Below are positions 53,074 to 62,206 of a stretch of DNA of 64,000 nucleotides, piece after piece. The position numbers were made by a program, and so were the translations under genes. The stretch's first letter is position 1, and each line of letters begins with the position of its first letter. The notes under the pieces were generated by a model. It saw only the letters and a program-made list of their open reading frames with translations. It did not search any database and was not told the origin of the DNA. Source of the stretch: Candidatus Dietzia intestinipullorum (GTDB lineage Bacteria > Actinomycetota > Actinomycetes > Mycobacteriales > Mycobacteriaceae); the NCBI GenBank assembly GCA_019119635.1, contig DWWP01000021.1:37362-101361 (forward strand), read 5' to 3'.

Positions 53074-53769
53074 ATGTCCCCCTTCGATGCCGTTCTCGCG
53101 TTTGCCGTCGTCGCCGGGCTCCTCACCCTCGTCCCCGGGCTCGACACCGCGCTCGTGCTCCGGTCCTCGCTGACCCGCTCCCGCTCCTACGCCTGGGCCA
53201 CGGCCGCCGGGATCGCCACCGGCGCCATGGCGTGGGGCGTCGCCGCGGCGGTGGGGGTGTCGGCGCTGCTCACCGCATCGGAGTTGGCCTACCGCCTGCT
53301 CACCACGGCCGGGGCGGCATACATTTGCTGGCTCGGCGTCTCGATGATCTGGCGGTCTATCCGGGACCGGACTGTCGCCGCCCCCTCGGCCGACACTGTG
53401 GAGGTGGCGCAGGCCTCGCCGTGGCGGGGCTGGCTCGTCGGGGCCGGGACGAACCTCCTCAACCCCAAGGTCGGGGTGTTCTACATCGCCACGATCCCGC
53501 AGTTCCTCCCGGCCGGCGTCTCACCACTGCCGATGGGCGCCGCTCTGGCCGGCGTCCACGGTGTGCTCACGTTGGCCTGGTTCGGACTGCTGATCGTGGC
53601 GGGCTCGTTCGCACGTCGCCGGCTCATGAGCCCGAGAGCGCTGACGACGATCGACCGCGGGACCGGGCTCGTCCTGATCGGGTTCGGGGCAAAACTGCTG
53701 TACGACTCCGTGCTCTCCGGCCCTTCCGCAAGCACCACAGCCCTCCTGCGGGCCGGCGTCCGGGCTTAG
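53074..53769 (+). CDS. LysE/RhtB-family amino-acid exporter
   Basis: A 231-residue membrane protein with six hydrophobic helices. The first helix region AFAVVAGLLTLVPGLDTALVLRSSL carries the PGxD element of LysE exporters, followed by AAYICWLGVSMIW and the conserved GAGTNLLNPKVGVFYIATIPQFL. It exports an amino acid or similar small solute. A TAACCT box about 12 bp before the ATG at 53074 suggests a leaderless transcript. It precedes the nat gene by 9 bp, so the two are probably one operon. Confidence 0.9.
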   Translation: MSPFDAVLAFAVVAGLLTLVPGLDTALVLRSSLTRSRSYAWATAAGIATGAMAWGVAAAVGVSALLTASELAYRLLTTAGAAYICWLGVSMIWRSIRDRTVAAPSADTVEVAQASPWRGWLVGAGTNLLNPKVGVFYIATIPQFLPAGVSPLPMGAALAGVHGVLTLAWFGLLIVAGSFARRRLMSPRALTTIDRGTGLVLIGFGAKLLYDSVLSGPSASTTALLRAGVRA

Positions 53770-53778
53770 GGTGGAGGC

Positions 53779-54615
53779 GTGCAGACGAGCAACACCGTGC
53801 CGGCGCCCCGCGGTGAGTCATGGCGCACCGAGCTGTTCGACCTGCCCGCGTACTTCGACGCGATCGGTGTCGCCCGCGGCGAGCCGAGTCTGGAGATGCT
53901 CACGCGACTGCACGAGGCGCACGTGCACACCTTTCCGTTCGCGAACGTGGACGTGCTCCTCGGCCGGGCACGCGGCGTCGACCCCGAGACGGTCCAGGAC
54001 CAGCTCGTGCGCCGGCGGCGCGGTGGCTACTGCTTCGAGCACGCGCAGATCTTTGCCGCTGCCCTCGAACACCTCGGCTTCACCATTCGCCGCGCCCTTG
54101 GCCGGGTGCACCGGATCGACAACAGCCGCACGCACATGTCGGTGGTGGCGCACGTGGAGGGCCGACGATGGCTGTGCGATCCGGGCTTCGGATTCAGCCT
54201 CACCGCGCCGATCGAACTCACCGACGGCGCGACCCGCGACGAGAACGGCCGCACGCTGACCGTCCACCGATACGACGACGGCGGATCGCCGGTCTGGGCT
54301 CTCGACCGTGACGGCGCGACCCAGCACTTCACCGACGAACACACCGTCCACCCGATCGACGTGCACACCGGACACTTTGTGACCTCGCGCAGCACACACG
54401 CGCCGTTCACGCAGCACCTGACGGTCATGAAGCACACCGACGACGGGCACGTCACCCTGACGGAAAATGCGCTGACGGTACGCCGCCGAGGGGACGACAC
54501 CGAGCACAGGGAGCTCTCCGTCGACGACGTCGTGAACCGGGCACAGGAGCTGGGGGTGCGGTTACAAACAGGCGAGGACCGCTTGCTCGCGGAGGCTCTG
54601 ACGCGGATCCGATAA
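53779..54615 (+). CDS. nat: Arylamine N-acetyltransferase
   Basis: A 278-residue NAT with the catalytic triad C85 (RRGGYCFEHAQIF), H119 (RTHMSVV) and D134 (LCDPGFGFS). FPFANVDVLLGR near the N-terminus is also characteristic. NAT transfers acyl groups from CoA to arylamines and hydrazines; in mycobacteria it sits in the HsaA-D steroid operon and uses propionyl-CoA. Here it is away from those genes and is paired with LysE. The start is GTG at 53779 with GGTGGAGG upstream. Confidence 0.92.
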   Translation: MQTSNTVPAPRGESWRTELFDLPAYFDAIGVARGEPSLEMLTRLHEAHVHTFPFANVDVLLGRARGVDPETVQDQLVRRRRGGYCFEHAQIFAAALEHLGFTIRRALGRVHRIDNSRTHMSVVAHVEGRRWLCDPGFGFSLTAPIELTDGATRDENGRTLTVHRYDDGGSPVWALDRDGATQHFTDEHTVHPIDVHTGHFVTSRSTHAPFTQHLTVMKHTDDGHVTLTENALTVRRRGDDTEHRELSVDDVVNRAQELGVRLQTGEDRLLAEALTRIR

Positions 54616-54737
54616 CGCCCTCTCGTTCCTCGGACCCTGCAGTGACTCCACAGAACTGCGCCGTGTAGCCGAGCGCACTGCCGTCACTCCCGCCATCGCA
54701 GGCCTTGACGACCGCGCCGCAACAATTTTTCGCGCGA

Positions 54738-54764
54738 TGTCGATATCCGCCCGCACCGTTCGAC
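54738..54764 (+). promoter_or_regulatory. Predicted ECF42 promoter of the YCII-sigma operon
   Basis: TGTCGA at 54738-54743, a 17-bp spacer and CGAC at 54761-54764 match the ECF42 promoter pattern I recall (TGTCGA at -35, CGA/TC at -10). It stands about 50 bp before the YCII gene, as expected if the sigma factor activates its own operon. Confidence 0.6.
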
Positions 54765-54815
54765 GTCATAGTAGAAGGCGCACCGGGCGCTTTCACCGAC
54801 TCGAAGGAGCACACC

Positions 54816-55238
54816 GTGAAATACATGCTGGTCATGCGGCAGAAGTCCACCGCGCAGGACACGTCGGCCGACACCGATATGGAGTCGATGATCAACGCGA
54901 TGGGCAAGTTCAACGAGGCGATGATGTCGGCCGGTGTGCTGGCGGCCGGAGAGGGCCTGGCCGACGCGTCGGAAGGGTTCGTCGTCGACTACGACGGCGA
55001 GGAGCCCGTCATCACGGACGGCCCGTACGGGGAGATCCACGAGCTGTTCAACGGGTTCTGGATCCTCGATGTCTCGTCGAAGGACGAGGCCGCCGAGTGG
55101 GCGCGTCGGGCACCGATGGGTCCGGGAGTCGTCCTCGAGGTACGGCGGGTCACCGACGAGTCCGATTTCGAAGAGTTCGCCGACAACGAGTACATCCAGA
55201 AGGAGAAGGGCTGGCGCGAAGAGCTCGGCACCGCCTGA
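54816..55238 (+). CDS. YCII/DGPF-domain protein, ECF42 partner
   Basis: A 140-residue ferredoxin-like-fold protein beginning MKYMLVMRQK, with the family motif DGPYGE (normally DGPF) near residue 70 and GFWILDVSSKDEAAEWARRAP. DGPF proteins are almost always encoded beside ECF42 sigma factors and are their main known targets; their enzymatic role is unknown. GTG at 54816 has GAAGGAG upstream. The sigma gene follows after 27 bp, so the two form an operon under the promoter at 54738. Confidence 0.88.
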   Translation: MKYMLVMRQKSTAQDTSADTDMESMINAMGKFNEAMMSAGVLAAGEGLADASEGFVVDYDGEEPVITDGPYGEIHELFNGFWILDVSSKDEAAEWARRAPMGPGVVLEVRRVTDESDFEEFADNEYIQKEKGWREELGTA

Positions 55239-55265
55239 GCCACAGCCCTCTACAGAAGGTCCACG

Positions 55266-56561
55266 ATGGACGATCTCTCCGCCCGCCTCGACGCCGTCTG
55301 GCGGATCGAGGGGGCCTCGGTGGTCGCCGCGCTGACCCGGATGACCGGGGACGTGGCGACGGCCGAGGACTGTGCGAGTGAGGCCCTGGTGGCGGCGCTC
55401 CGGCAGTGGGGCGAGAGCGGGGTGCCGCGCAATCCGGGCGCGTGGCTCACCGCCGTGGCCAAGCGCCGCGCGATCGACGGCTGGCGAGGCGGGGAGCGGG
55501 CGGAGGCGCGCGACCGGCAACTCGCGCACCTCCAGGCGGGCGAGGTCGCACCGGAGAGCGAGTCGATCTCCGACGACGAACTGCGCCTGCTCTTCGTCTC
55601 GTGTCATCCCGTGCTCTCGCGTGAGTCCCAGGTCGCGCTCACCCTGCGCGTCGTCGGAGGGCTCTCGACCACTGAGATCGCCCGGCTGCTGTTGACGTCG
55701 GTGGCCACGGTGCAGGCTCGAATCACCCGCGCCAAGAAGACCCTCTCTGCGGCCTCCGTGCCTTTTGCCACCCCCGCGCCGGACGAGTGGGACGCGCGGC
55801 TGGCAGCCGTTCTCGCCGTCGTCTACCTGATCTTCACCGAGGGGTACGCCTCGACCACCGGCACGGAGCTGCTCCGCCCGCACCTCGCCCGCGAGGCGCT
55901 GCGACTGGGCCGGATGCTCGCCGCGCTCACCCCGGCCGAGCCCGAGGTGCACGGCCTGGTCGCGCTGATGGAACTGCAGTCCTCGCGGTTCGCGGCCCGT
56001 GTCGATGCCCGCGGCGACGCGGTGTTGCTGTCCGATCAGGACCGGTCGCGGTGGGACGTCACGCAGATCCGCCGTGGGAGGGAGGCCCTCGCCCGCGCCG
56101 ACTCCCTCGGCCACGGGCGCGGCCCGTACGCACTGCAGGCGGCGATCGCCGCATGCCACGCCTGCGCGCCCAGCGTCGAGAGCACCGACTGGGAGACGAT
56201 CGTCGTCCTCTACGAGGCCCTCGGGCGCCTGACCGGTAACCCCGTCGTCGCCCTCAACCGCGCCATCGCGGTGTCGATGGTCTCAGGCCCCGAGGCCGGC
56301 CTGGCGAGCGTGGAGCAGGTGGCGGACTCGCGGGGGTTGCGCGGATCGCACCTCTTGCCGAGCGTCAGGGGCGAATTGTTGACGCAACTGGGCAGGACCG
56401 CGGAAGCGGCGTCCGAGCTCCGCGCGGCAGCCGACCTCGCCGCGAACGACCGGGTCGCCGGCTCGCTCCGCTCCCGGGCGGAAGCGCTGAGCAGCATCGC
56501 GCCGACGTCAGCCGAGTCGCGTCACTCCCGTGGCCTGAGCACGAAGTACACGTACGAGTAG
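55266..56561 (+). CDS. ECF42-type RNA polymerase sigma factor with long C-terminal extension
   Basis: A 431-residue sigma factor. Region 2 (residues 1-75: AVWRIEGASVVAALTRMTGDVATAEDC) and region 4 (about 105-165: LTLRVVGGLSTTEIARLLLTSVATVQARITRAKKTL) are followed by a 250-residue helical extension with LAVVYLIFTEGYASTTG, typical of ECF42 and thought to be TPR-like and needed for activity. No anti-sigma gene is present; the extension probably does the control. Its 3' end overlaps the convergent methyltransferase gene by 40 bp. Confidence 0.92.
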   Translation: MDDLSARLDAVWRIEGASVVAALTRMTGDVATAEDCASEALVAALRQWGESGVPRNPGAWLTAVAKRRAIDGWRGGERAEARDRQLAHLQAGEVAPESESISDDELRLLFVSCHPVLSRESQVALTLRVVGGLSTTEIARLLLTSVATVQARITRAKKTLSAASVPFATPAPDEWDARLAAVLAVVYLIFTEGYASTTGTELLRPHLAREALRLGRMLAALTPAEPEVHGLVALMELQSSRFAARVDARGDAVLLSDQDRSRWDVTQIRRGREALARADSLGHGRGPYALQAAIAACHACAPSVESTDWETIVVLYEALGRLTGNPVVALNRAIAVSMVSGPEAGLASVEQVADSRGLRGSHLLPSVRGELLTQLGRTAEAASELRAAADLAANDRVAGSLRSRAEALSSIAPTSAESRHSRGLSTKYTYE

Positions 56562-57271
56562 TAGTCGCCGAACCGGTCGTACAGTCGCGCTTCTTCGAGC
56601 CCGGAGTCGAGGAACGCCGCCACGTCCGCGTCACCTCCGTGGGCTCGGAGAAAGTCGGCGGACCGCTGCCGGATGGGCGTGTAGTACTCATCCGTCCAGC
56701 CCTCCGGCGGGAGCACGAAGTGGGCCGTGCACTCGTACCCGGCGGGCCCGAAGCTGCGGAGGCGCCCGTTGATGGTGGTGATATCCGGGTAGCCCTGCGC
56801 CCAGTAGTCGTCAACCTCGTCCGGGCGGGAGTCAGTCAGCCAGCACAAGTCGGAGACGACCACGGCGCCGCCGGGTGCGACGAGGGGGCGCCAGAGGCGC
56901 AGTGCGTTCTCGACCCCGACCGTGTAGGCGCTGCCCTCAGCCCACAACAGGTCGAAGCTGCACCCGTCCAGCCCGAGGTCGTCCATAGACGCCTCCCATG
57001 TGGTGATGCGCTCCGCGACGCCCTCCCCGGCCGCCCGGGCCTCCAGCTCGTCGAGGAACGGTCGCAGGATGTCGACGGCGGTGATCTGCGCGTCGGTCTC
57101 GTGGGCCAGGACGAGCGTCTGGCGGCCGGTTCCACATCCCAGGTCCAGAATCGTGCCCACCCCTGCGGCATTCGGGAGCGCGTCGAGCGCGCGCCGTGTA
57201 CTCGCATCACTGCCCGGACCTTGTCTGCGGGCTGTGCGATGGAAGTCGATGAGGTAGTCGGGGATCTCCAT
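56522..57271 (-). CDS. Class I SAM-dependent methyltransferase
   Basis: A 249-residue methyltransferase. Motif I is ILDLGCGTGRQ (residues 41-51), the acidic residue after beta-2 is in ITAVDI, and LWAEGSAYTVG plus PGGAVVVSDL are motifs II-III. The PGSDASTRRAL opening is common in a group often annotated UbiE-like, with no fixed substrate. ATG at 57271 has GAGGAGACC, which itself overlaps the stop of the YhgE/Pip gene, so it is the third gene of the MMPL operon. It may modify a lipid handled by the transporter. Confidence 0.87.
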   Translation of the reverse strand: MEIPDYLIDFHRTARRQGPGSDASTRRALDALPNAAGVGTILDLGCGTGRQTLVLAHETDAQITAVDILRPFLDELEARAAGEGVAERITTWEASMDDLGLDGCSFDLLWAEGSAYTVGVENALRLWRPLVAPGGAVVVSDLCWLTDSRPDEVDDYWAQGYPDITTINGRLRSFGPAGYECTAHFVLPPEGWTDEYYTPIRQRSADFLRAHGGDADVAAFLDSGLEEARLYDRFGDYYSYVYFVLRPRE

Positions 57272-57278
57272 GGTCTCC

Positions 57279-59390
57279 TCAGTCTGCTCGCCGTAGCAGC
57301 CGCGCGGTGGACGTGCCGCGCGCGCGTTCGGCGACCAGCCACAGCGCGAGTCCCGCGGCGAGCAGCCACACCAGTAGCGGGATCGCCGCCTGCACCGCAC
57401 CTCCCGGGTCCGCGTCGGTCGCCGCGAGCAGCGCCGTGGTGGCCGGCCTGACCGGCACCACGGCCCCGAGGCTCCCGACGATCCCGGGTGCCGCCGAGGT
57501 GGCCCCGCTGATCGCCGCCACGACGAGCCCGCCGAGCATCACGATCAGTCCGGCCCGCGGCCACAGTGACACCAGGGCACGAGCGATGAGTGCGAACGCC
57601 GCGGTCGCCAGGACGGCGACGAGCAGGATCAGCGGGACGGCCGCGAGCGGCGGCCGCACGGCGAGCCCGAGGGCCACGGTGACGACGACGGCCTGGCCGG
57701 CGACGTTAGCCGCCCACGTCCCGAGGCCACGTGTGGCAATCCGCCAGGTGGGCTCGGTGGACTCGATCGCCCCGCCATGCCGCGGCCGCAGGAACATCGC
57801 CGAGAGGGTGGCGGCGAACCACAGCACCAGGGCGGCGACCAGCGCCGCGAGCGGGGTGACGTAGCCGGAGCCGGAACCGCTGGTGAGGACGGGATCAGCC
57901 GCGGCCGTGGACATCGACCGACGCTCGTCGTCGGTGAAGGTGGGGATCTGGTCGAGGGCGTCGCCGAGCCCGTCGGCCAGTTCGCGCGACCCGTCCGCCG
58001 CGGTGCCCGACCCGTCGGACAGCGCGATCAGCCCCTGGTCCAGTTCCCGCGCACCGTCCGCGGCCTCCCTGGATGCCTCGCCCAGTTCTCGTGCGCCGCC
58101 GGCCAGTTCTCCGGCGCCCGCGGCCAGCTCGCCGGTGCCCGCGCGCGCCTCGCCCAGGCCGGCCTCGAGCTGCGTGGCCCCGTCGGCCGCGGCGCCGATC
58201 CCGGTCACCAGCTCGACCGAGGCGTCGGCCAGCTGCGCGTTGCCGTCGGCCACCTGGCGGGCCCCGTCGTTGAGCAGGGCGATGTCGCCTGCGATCGAGC
58301 TGAGGTCCTGTCGCGCGGACGCGGTGCTGTGGTCGACCGCCGACGTCTGCTCCTCGAGCCGGTCGGCGAAGGCGTGCATCTCCCCGCACACCGGCCCGGC
58401 TCCGCACCGCTCCGCCAGGCCGCGCAGCTCCGCGACGGCCGGGGACAGCTCGGGGGCGGAGGTCAGGTGGTCGCCGGCCGCGTTCAGGGGTGCAACCAGG
58501 TCGGCGAGCTGCTGCGTCCCGTCCGCGACCTGCGCCGAGCCCTCGGCGAGCGCACGCGCCTGGCCCGGCAGTTCGGCGGTCTGGCGCGACATCTCCCCGA
58601 GCCCGCCGGCCAGCTCCCCGGCGCCGGCGTGCAGTTCGCCGAGTCCGGACCGCAGTTCGGTCGCACCGGCGCCGAGCTCCCCCGCCCCGAGGGAGAGGGC
58701 GCCGGCACCGTCGGCGAGCTGCGGCAGGCCGGCGGCCAGTTGCCCGGTCCCCGCGCGGGCCTCCACGGTCCCGTCCCGCAGCTGCGCGGTACCGTCGGCC
58801 AGCGCGGAGGAACCGTCTGCGGCCTCGCCGAGCTGGTCGTGCATGGTGTCGAAGCTCAGGTAGATGTTGTCGAGGAACGTGGTGGTGACCATCGTCGACA
58901 GCGAGTCCCGCGCCGCCTCATAGATCTCGGTGGTGATCGCGACGTCGACGACCGGGGTGTCGGGGGCGACGACGACGTCGATGGCCGCCTGCCGCACCTG
59001 CGCCGGATCGGTGGAGGCGACCGAGGTCGCATCTGCCGAGAAGTCCTCCGGGATCGTCACCACCGAGCCGTACTCGCCGGACTCCAGGCCCTCCGCCGCG
59101 TCCTCACGGTTGGACAGCACCCAGTCGATCGACGGATCGTCCGAGCCCGCGAGGTCGGCGGTGAGCAGCCGGCCCAGCGGCGTGAGCTGCCCCTCGACCT
59201 CCACCGGCTCGTCCTCGTTGACCAGGGCCACGGTCACGCGGTCGAGCTGCCGGCCCGGATCGTGCAGGGACACCAGCAGGCCGCCCAGTAGCAGGGTCGG
59301 CAGGAGCAGCAGGGCGACCACGACCCAGCGGCCGCGCCGCGGGTGCGGGGATCGGGTGTCGTCCCGGTGGTCTGGTGCAGTGGTGCTCAT
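57279..59390 (-). CDS. YhgE/Pip-type membrane protein (ABC-2-like C-terminal domain, ESX-related fold)
   Basis: A 703-residue protein: one N-terminal helix (about residues 20-42, WVVVALLLLPTLLLGGLLVSL), an extracellular domain, a long stretch of short repeats with LADG/LAAGAGEL-type units (about 195-510) predicted helical or coiled, and about six C-terminal helices of the ABC-2 permease type (from about 535). YhgE/Pip proteins are known as phage-infection receptors and as parts of type VII secretion or lipid transport. Its start overlaps the MMPL stop (ATGA at 59387-59390). With the MMPL protein it probably forms an envelope transport complex. Confidence 0.88.
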   Translation of the reverse strand: MSTTAPDHRDDTRSPHPRRGRWVVVALLLLPTLLLGGLLVSLHDPGRQLDRVTVALVNEDEPVEVEGQLTPLGRLLTADLAGSDDPSIDWVLSNREDAAEGLESGEYGSVVTIPEDFSADATSVASTDPAQVRQAAIDVVVAPDTPVVDVAITTEIYEAARDSLSTMVTTTFLDNIYLSFDTMHDQLGEAADGSSALADGTAQLRDGTVEARAGTGQLAAGLPQLADGAGALSLGAGELGAGATELRSGLGELHAGAGELAGGLGEMSRQTAELPGQARALAEGSAQVADGTQQLADLVAPLNAAGDHLTSAPELSPAVAELRGLAERCGAGPVCGEMHAFADRLEEQTSAVDHSTASARQDLSSIAGDIALLNDGARQVADGNAQLADASVELVTGIGAAADGATQLEAGLGEARAGTGELAAGAGELAGGARELGEASREAADGARELDQGLIALSDGSGTAADGSRELADGLGDALDQIPTFTDDERRSMSTAAADPVLTSGSGSGYVTPLAALVAALVLWFAATLSAMFLRPRHGGAIESTEPTWRIATRGLGTWAANVAGQAVVVTVALGLAVRPPLAAVPLILLVAVLATAAFALIARALVSLWPRAGLIVMLGGLVVAAISGATSAAPGIVGSLGAVVPVRPATTALLAATDADPGGAVQAAIPLLVWLLAAGLALWLVAERARGTSTARLLRRAD

Positions 59391-62137
59391 CGGTGCGCCG
59401 ATCCTTCTGCGGTCTGGAGTCGGGGGCTGGGGTCGGGCTGATCGGGTCCGGGGTCCGGGGCCGCGAGCGGCCACGCGGTGACCCCGTCGCCGAGGAGGTC
59501 GCGGAGCGCGTCCCCGTCGGCGGCGGTGGTGACGATCGCGACGCCGGCGTCGACGGCCTCCCGGATCGCGGCCACCCCGGGGCCACCCCCCGCGACCACG
59601 GCGGCGAGGTCGTCGACGAACACCACCGGCGGGCGGGACGCGAGCACGGCACCGAGCTCGCGGGCCCGGGACGCGCCCAGCAGTGGCAGGACCCGACGCG
59701 CACGCCAGGCCTGGCCGGGCAACACGTAGCCGGCACTGTTGACGTCTCCGCCGAACGGGGACAGGCGACCGGACAGGGCGAGGAGCATCGCCCGCCGCTC
59801 CAGCGCGCCGCCGCCGGTGACGACGGCGACCTGTCCGGAGCCGGCGCGCAGTGCGGGCAGGTGGGCGAGGGCGGTCCCCTCGTCGTCGTCGAGGACCAGG
59901 TCCCGCGCGGCGACGACGGCGCCGGGCTCCCACTCCTGTAGGGCGAGTTGGCGCTCGATCCCCACGCCCTCGACGTCGAAGGTCGGCATGCGGCGGGCCA
60001 GGGCCGGCGGGAGTCGCCAGGCGCGCTCGCCCAGGAGCTGGAGGACCGCCGGGACCATGGTCATCCGGACGAGGAAGGCGTCCACGGTCACGCCCACGGA
60101 GAGCGCGAGGGCGATGGGTTTGATGGTGGCGTCGTCGTCGGGGACGAAGGCCACGAACACCCCGATCATGATGAGGGCCGCGACGGTGACCACGGGCGCC
60201 GACTGCGTGAACCCGGATCGGATGGCGGCGCGGGCGTCGCCGATCCGGTGTCGGGCCTCGGCGATGCGGGAGACCAGGAAGACCTCGTAGTCCATCGCGA
60301 GACCGAACAGCACGGCCATGAGGATGATCGGCAGGAACGCGACGATGCTGCCGGTGCGCGTGACCCCGAGCAGGTCCGCGCCCACGCCGTGGACAAAGAC
60401 GAGCGTGGTGATCCCGAGCGCCGCCGCGAGCGAGAGCACGTACCCCAGCGCCGCCTTGAGCGGGACGATCACCGACCGGAACACCATGATGAGCAGGACG
60501 ATGGACAGGCCGAAGACGAACACCCCGAACGGCAGGATCGACGCGCTGAGGGTGTCGGAGACGTCGACCTGGACCGCGGTGATGCCGGTGACGCGCAGTT
60601 CCGAGACCGGGTACTGGGCCTCCACACGCTCGGCCTGCTCGCGCAGCCGCTCCACGAGCTCGGCGGTCTCCGGGGAGTCCGGGGCCGAGGTGGGGATGAC
60701 CTGCACGATCCCCAGCGACCCCGACGGTTCGGGGGTGGACATCGCGATGGTGTCGACGCCGGGGGTCCTGCCCAGGTCGTCGCCGAGCCGATCCATGTCG
60801 CCGATCGGATCGAGGCTGTCGAGCAGGTCGACGGTGACGATCAGCGGGCCGTTGGCGCCCTCGCCGAACTCCTCGGAGATGAGGTCGTAGGTGTCGCGGG
60901 CGGTGTTGCCGCGGGGCTCCGAGCCGTTGTCGGGGAGCGCGAGCTGCAGGCCCAGGGCGGGCAGCGCCATGAGCACCACCGCCACCACGCTCACGGTGAG
61001 GGTGACCACGGGGTGCCGGGTGACGAGCGTGACCCACCGTTCGCCGACCGACGGCCCCGCGGGCGCGGCGGGCGCAGCAGGCGCGGTGGTGGTGGCCTTC
61101 CTGCGTGGGCGGCGGCGACCGAGCGGGGCGTGGCCGAGGTAGCGCAGGATCGCGGGGATCGCGGTGACGGCCACCATGATCGCCATCGCGACGCCGAGCG
61201 CGGCGGCCAGGCCCATGATGGTGAGGAACGGGATGCGTGCCACGAACAGCCCGACCAGCGCGATGATCACCGTCACCCCGGCGAACACGACCGCGGAACC
61301 TGCCGTGGCCGTGGCCACCGCGGCGGCCCGTGGGGGCGCCACCCCGTCGCGGAGTTCATCGCGGTACCGGGAGACGATGAACAGGGCGTAGTCGATCCCC
61401 ACGGCCAGGCCGAGCATGAGCGCCAGCATCGGCGCGGTGGCCATGATGTCGACCGATCCGGTGGCCGCCTGGATCAGCAGCTCCGTGGCCGCCACACCCA
61501 CCAGCGCGGTCAACAGGGGGACGACGGCGGTCTTGACCGAGCGGAACAGCAGGAACAGGAACACCAGCGCGAGCACCACGCCGACGGCCTCGGTGGCGCT
61601 CGGGGAGGGCACGTTGTCGGTGAACGCCTCGCCGCCCAGATGGACCTGCGCACCGGCGGGCAGCTCCTCCTGTAGGTCGGCGGCCACGGCCTCGAGGCCG
61701 TCCCGGGAGTCGTCGGTGACGTCGAACATCTGCACCGAGTACTGGGCGACGATGATGGCGGTGGAGCCGTCGTCGGAGATCGACCCATCCACCATGCCGT
61801 CGTACGGGGAGGTCACCGAGTCGATCTGCTCGACCTCGGAGAACCGCTGGACCGCGGCGTCGACGTCGTCGGCGATCCCGGGGTCGTCGAGGTCCGCATC
61901 CTCCGGGAGGTCCACCACCACCTGGGCCGAGGCGCCGGCGGCGGCCGGGAACACGCGGGCGAGGTCCTCGAGGGCCTCCTGGGACTCGACGCCGGGGATG
62001 TGGATCGTGTCGTTGGTGCCCTCGCCGAAGGCCAGCGCCGCACCCGCCGCGAGCGCGATGACCACAAACCAGGCGGCGATGATCCGCCACCCCAGGTCGT
62101 AGCAGCGCCGCCCGAGGCTGAACAGGAATGACGACAC
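59387..62137 (-). CDS. MMPL/RND-family transporter fused to a degenerate ABC-ATPase-like C-terminal domain
   Basis: A 916-residue protein. Residues 1-715 are a complete MMPL: N-terminal helix, two large periplasmic domains, and twelve helices, with LGLAVGIDYALFIVSRYRDE and LFGLAMDYEVFLVSRI as the proton-relay repeats. Residues about 717-916 form an extra soluble domain. It reads like an ABC ATPase that has lost its catalytic residues: VTGGGALERRAMLLALSG at the Walker A position (no GKS/T), LSPFGGDVN at the beta-sheet after it, and RPPVVFVDDLAAVVA at the Walker B position. This tail is not in standard MMPL proteins. It is the first gene of the operon, controlled by TetR at the twin palindromes 62207-62251. 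Confidence 0.88.
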   Translation of the reverse strand: MSSFLFSLGRRCYDLGWRIIAAWFVVIALAAGAALAFGEGTNDTIHIPGVESQEALEDLARVFPAAAGASAQVVVDLPEDADLDDPGIADDVDAAVQRFSEVEQIDSVTSPYDGMVDGSISDDGSTAIIVAQYSVQMFDVTDDSRDGLEAVAADLQEELPAGAQVHLGGEAFTDNVPSPSATEAVGVVLALVFLFLLFRSVKTAVVPLLTALVGVAATELLIQAATGSVDIMATAPMLALMLGLAVGIDYALFIVSRYRDELRDGVAPPRAAAVATATAGSAVVFAGVTVIIALVGLFVARIPFLTIMGLAAALGVAMAIMVAVTAIPAILRYLGHAPLGRRRPRRKATTTAPAAPAAPAGPSVGERWVTLVTRHPVVTLTVSVVAVVLMALPALGLQLALPDNGSEPRGNTARDTYDLISEEFGEGANGPLIVTVDLLDSLDPIGDMDRLGDDLGRTPGVDTIAMSTPEPSGSLGIVQVIPTSAPDSPETAELVERLREQAERVEAQYPVSELRVTGITAVQVDVSDTLSASILPFGVFVFGLSIVLLIMVFRSVIVPLKAALGYVLSLAAALGITTLVFVHGVGADLLGVTRTGSIVAFLPIILMAVLFGLAMDYEVFLVSRIAEARHRIGDARAAIRSGFTQSAPVVTVAALIMIGVFVAFVPDDDATIKPIALALSVGVTVDAFLVRMTMVPAVLQLLGERAWRLPPALARRMPTFDVEGVGIERQLALQEWEPGAVVAARDLVLDDDEGTALAHLPALRAGSGQVAVVTGGGALERRAMLLALSGRLSPFGGDVNSAGYVLPGQAWRARRVLPLLGASRARELGAVLASRPPVVFVDDLAAVVAGGGPGVAAIREAVDAGVAIVTTAADGDALRDLLGDGVTAWPLAAPDPGPDQPDPSPRLQTAEGSAHR

Positions 62138-62206
62138 GATCTCGCTCCAGGTCGATCGACGGCCGCCACGGACGGGCAGCGCGGGTCACGTGCCCCACGA
62201 AATTAA

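Noticed and set aside
57279..61037. A very long leftward frame (about 1250 codons) spanning the YhgE gene and part of the MMPL gene.
   Set aside because: Its upstream part is out of frame with the clear MMPL protein and is Arg/His/Pro-rich low-complexity sequence; only the YhgE segment from 59390 is real.
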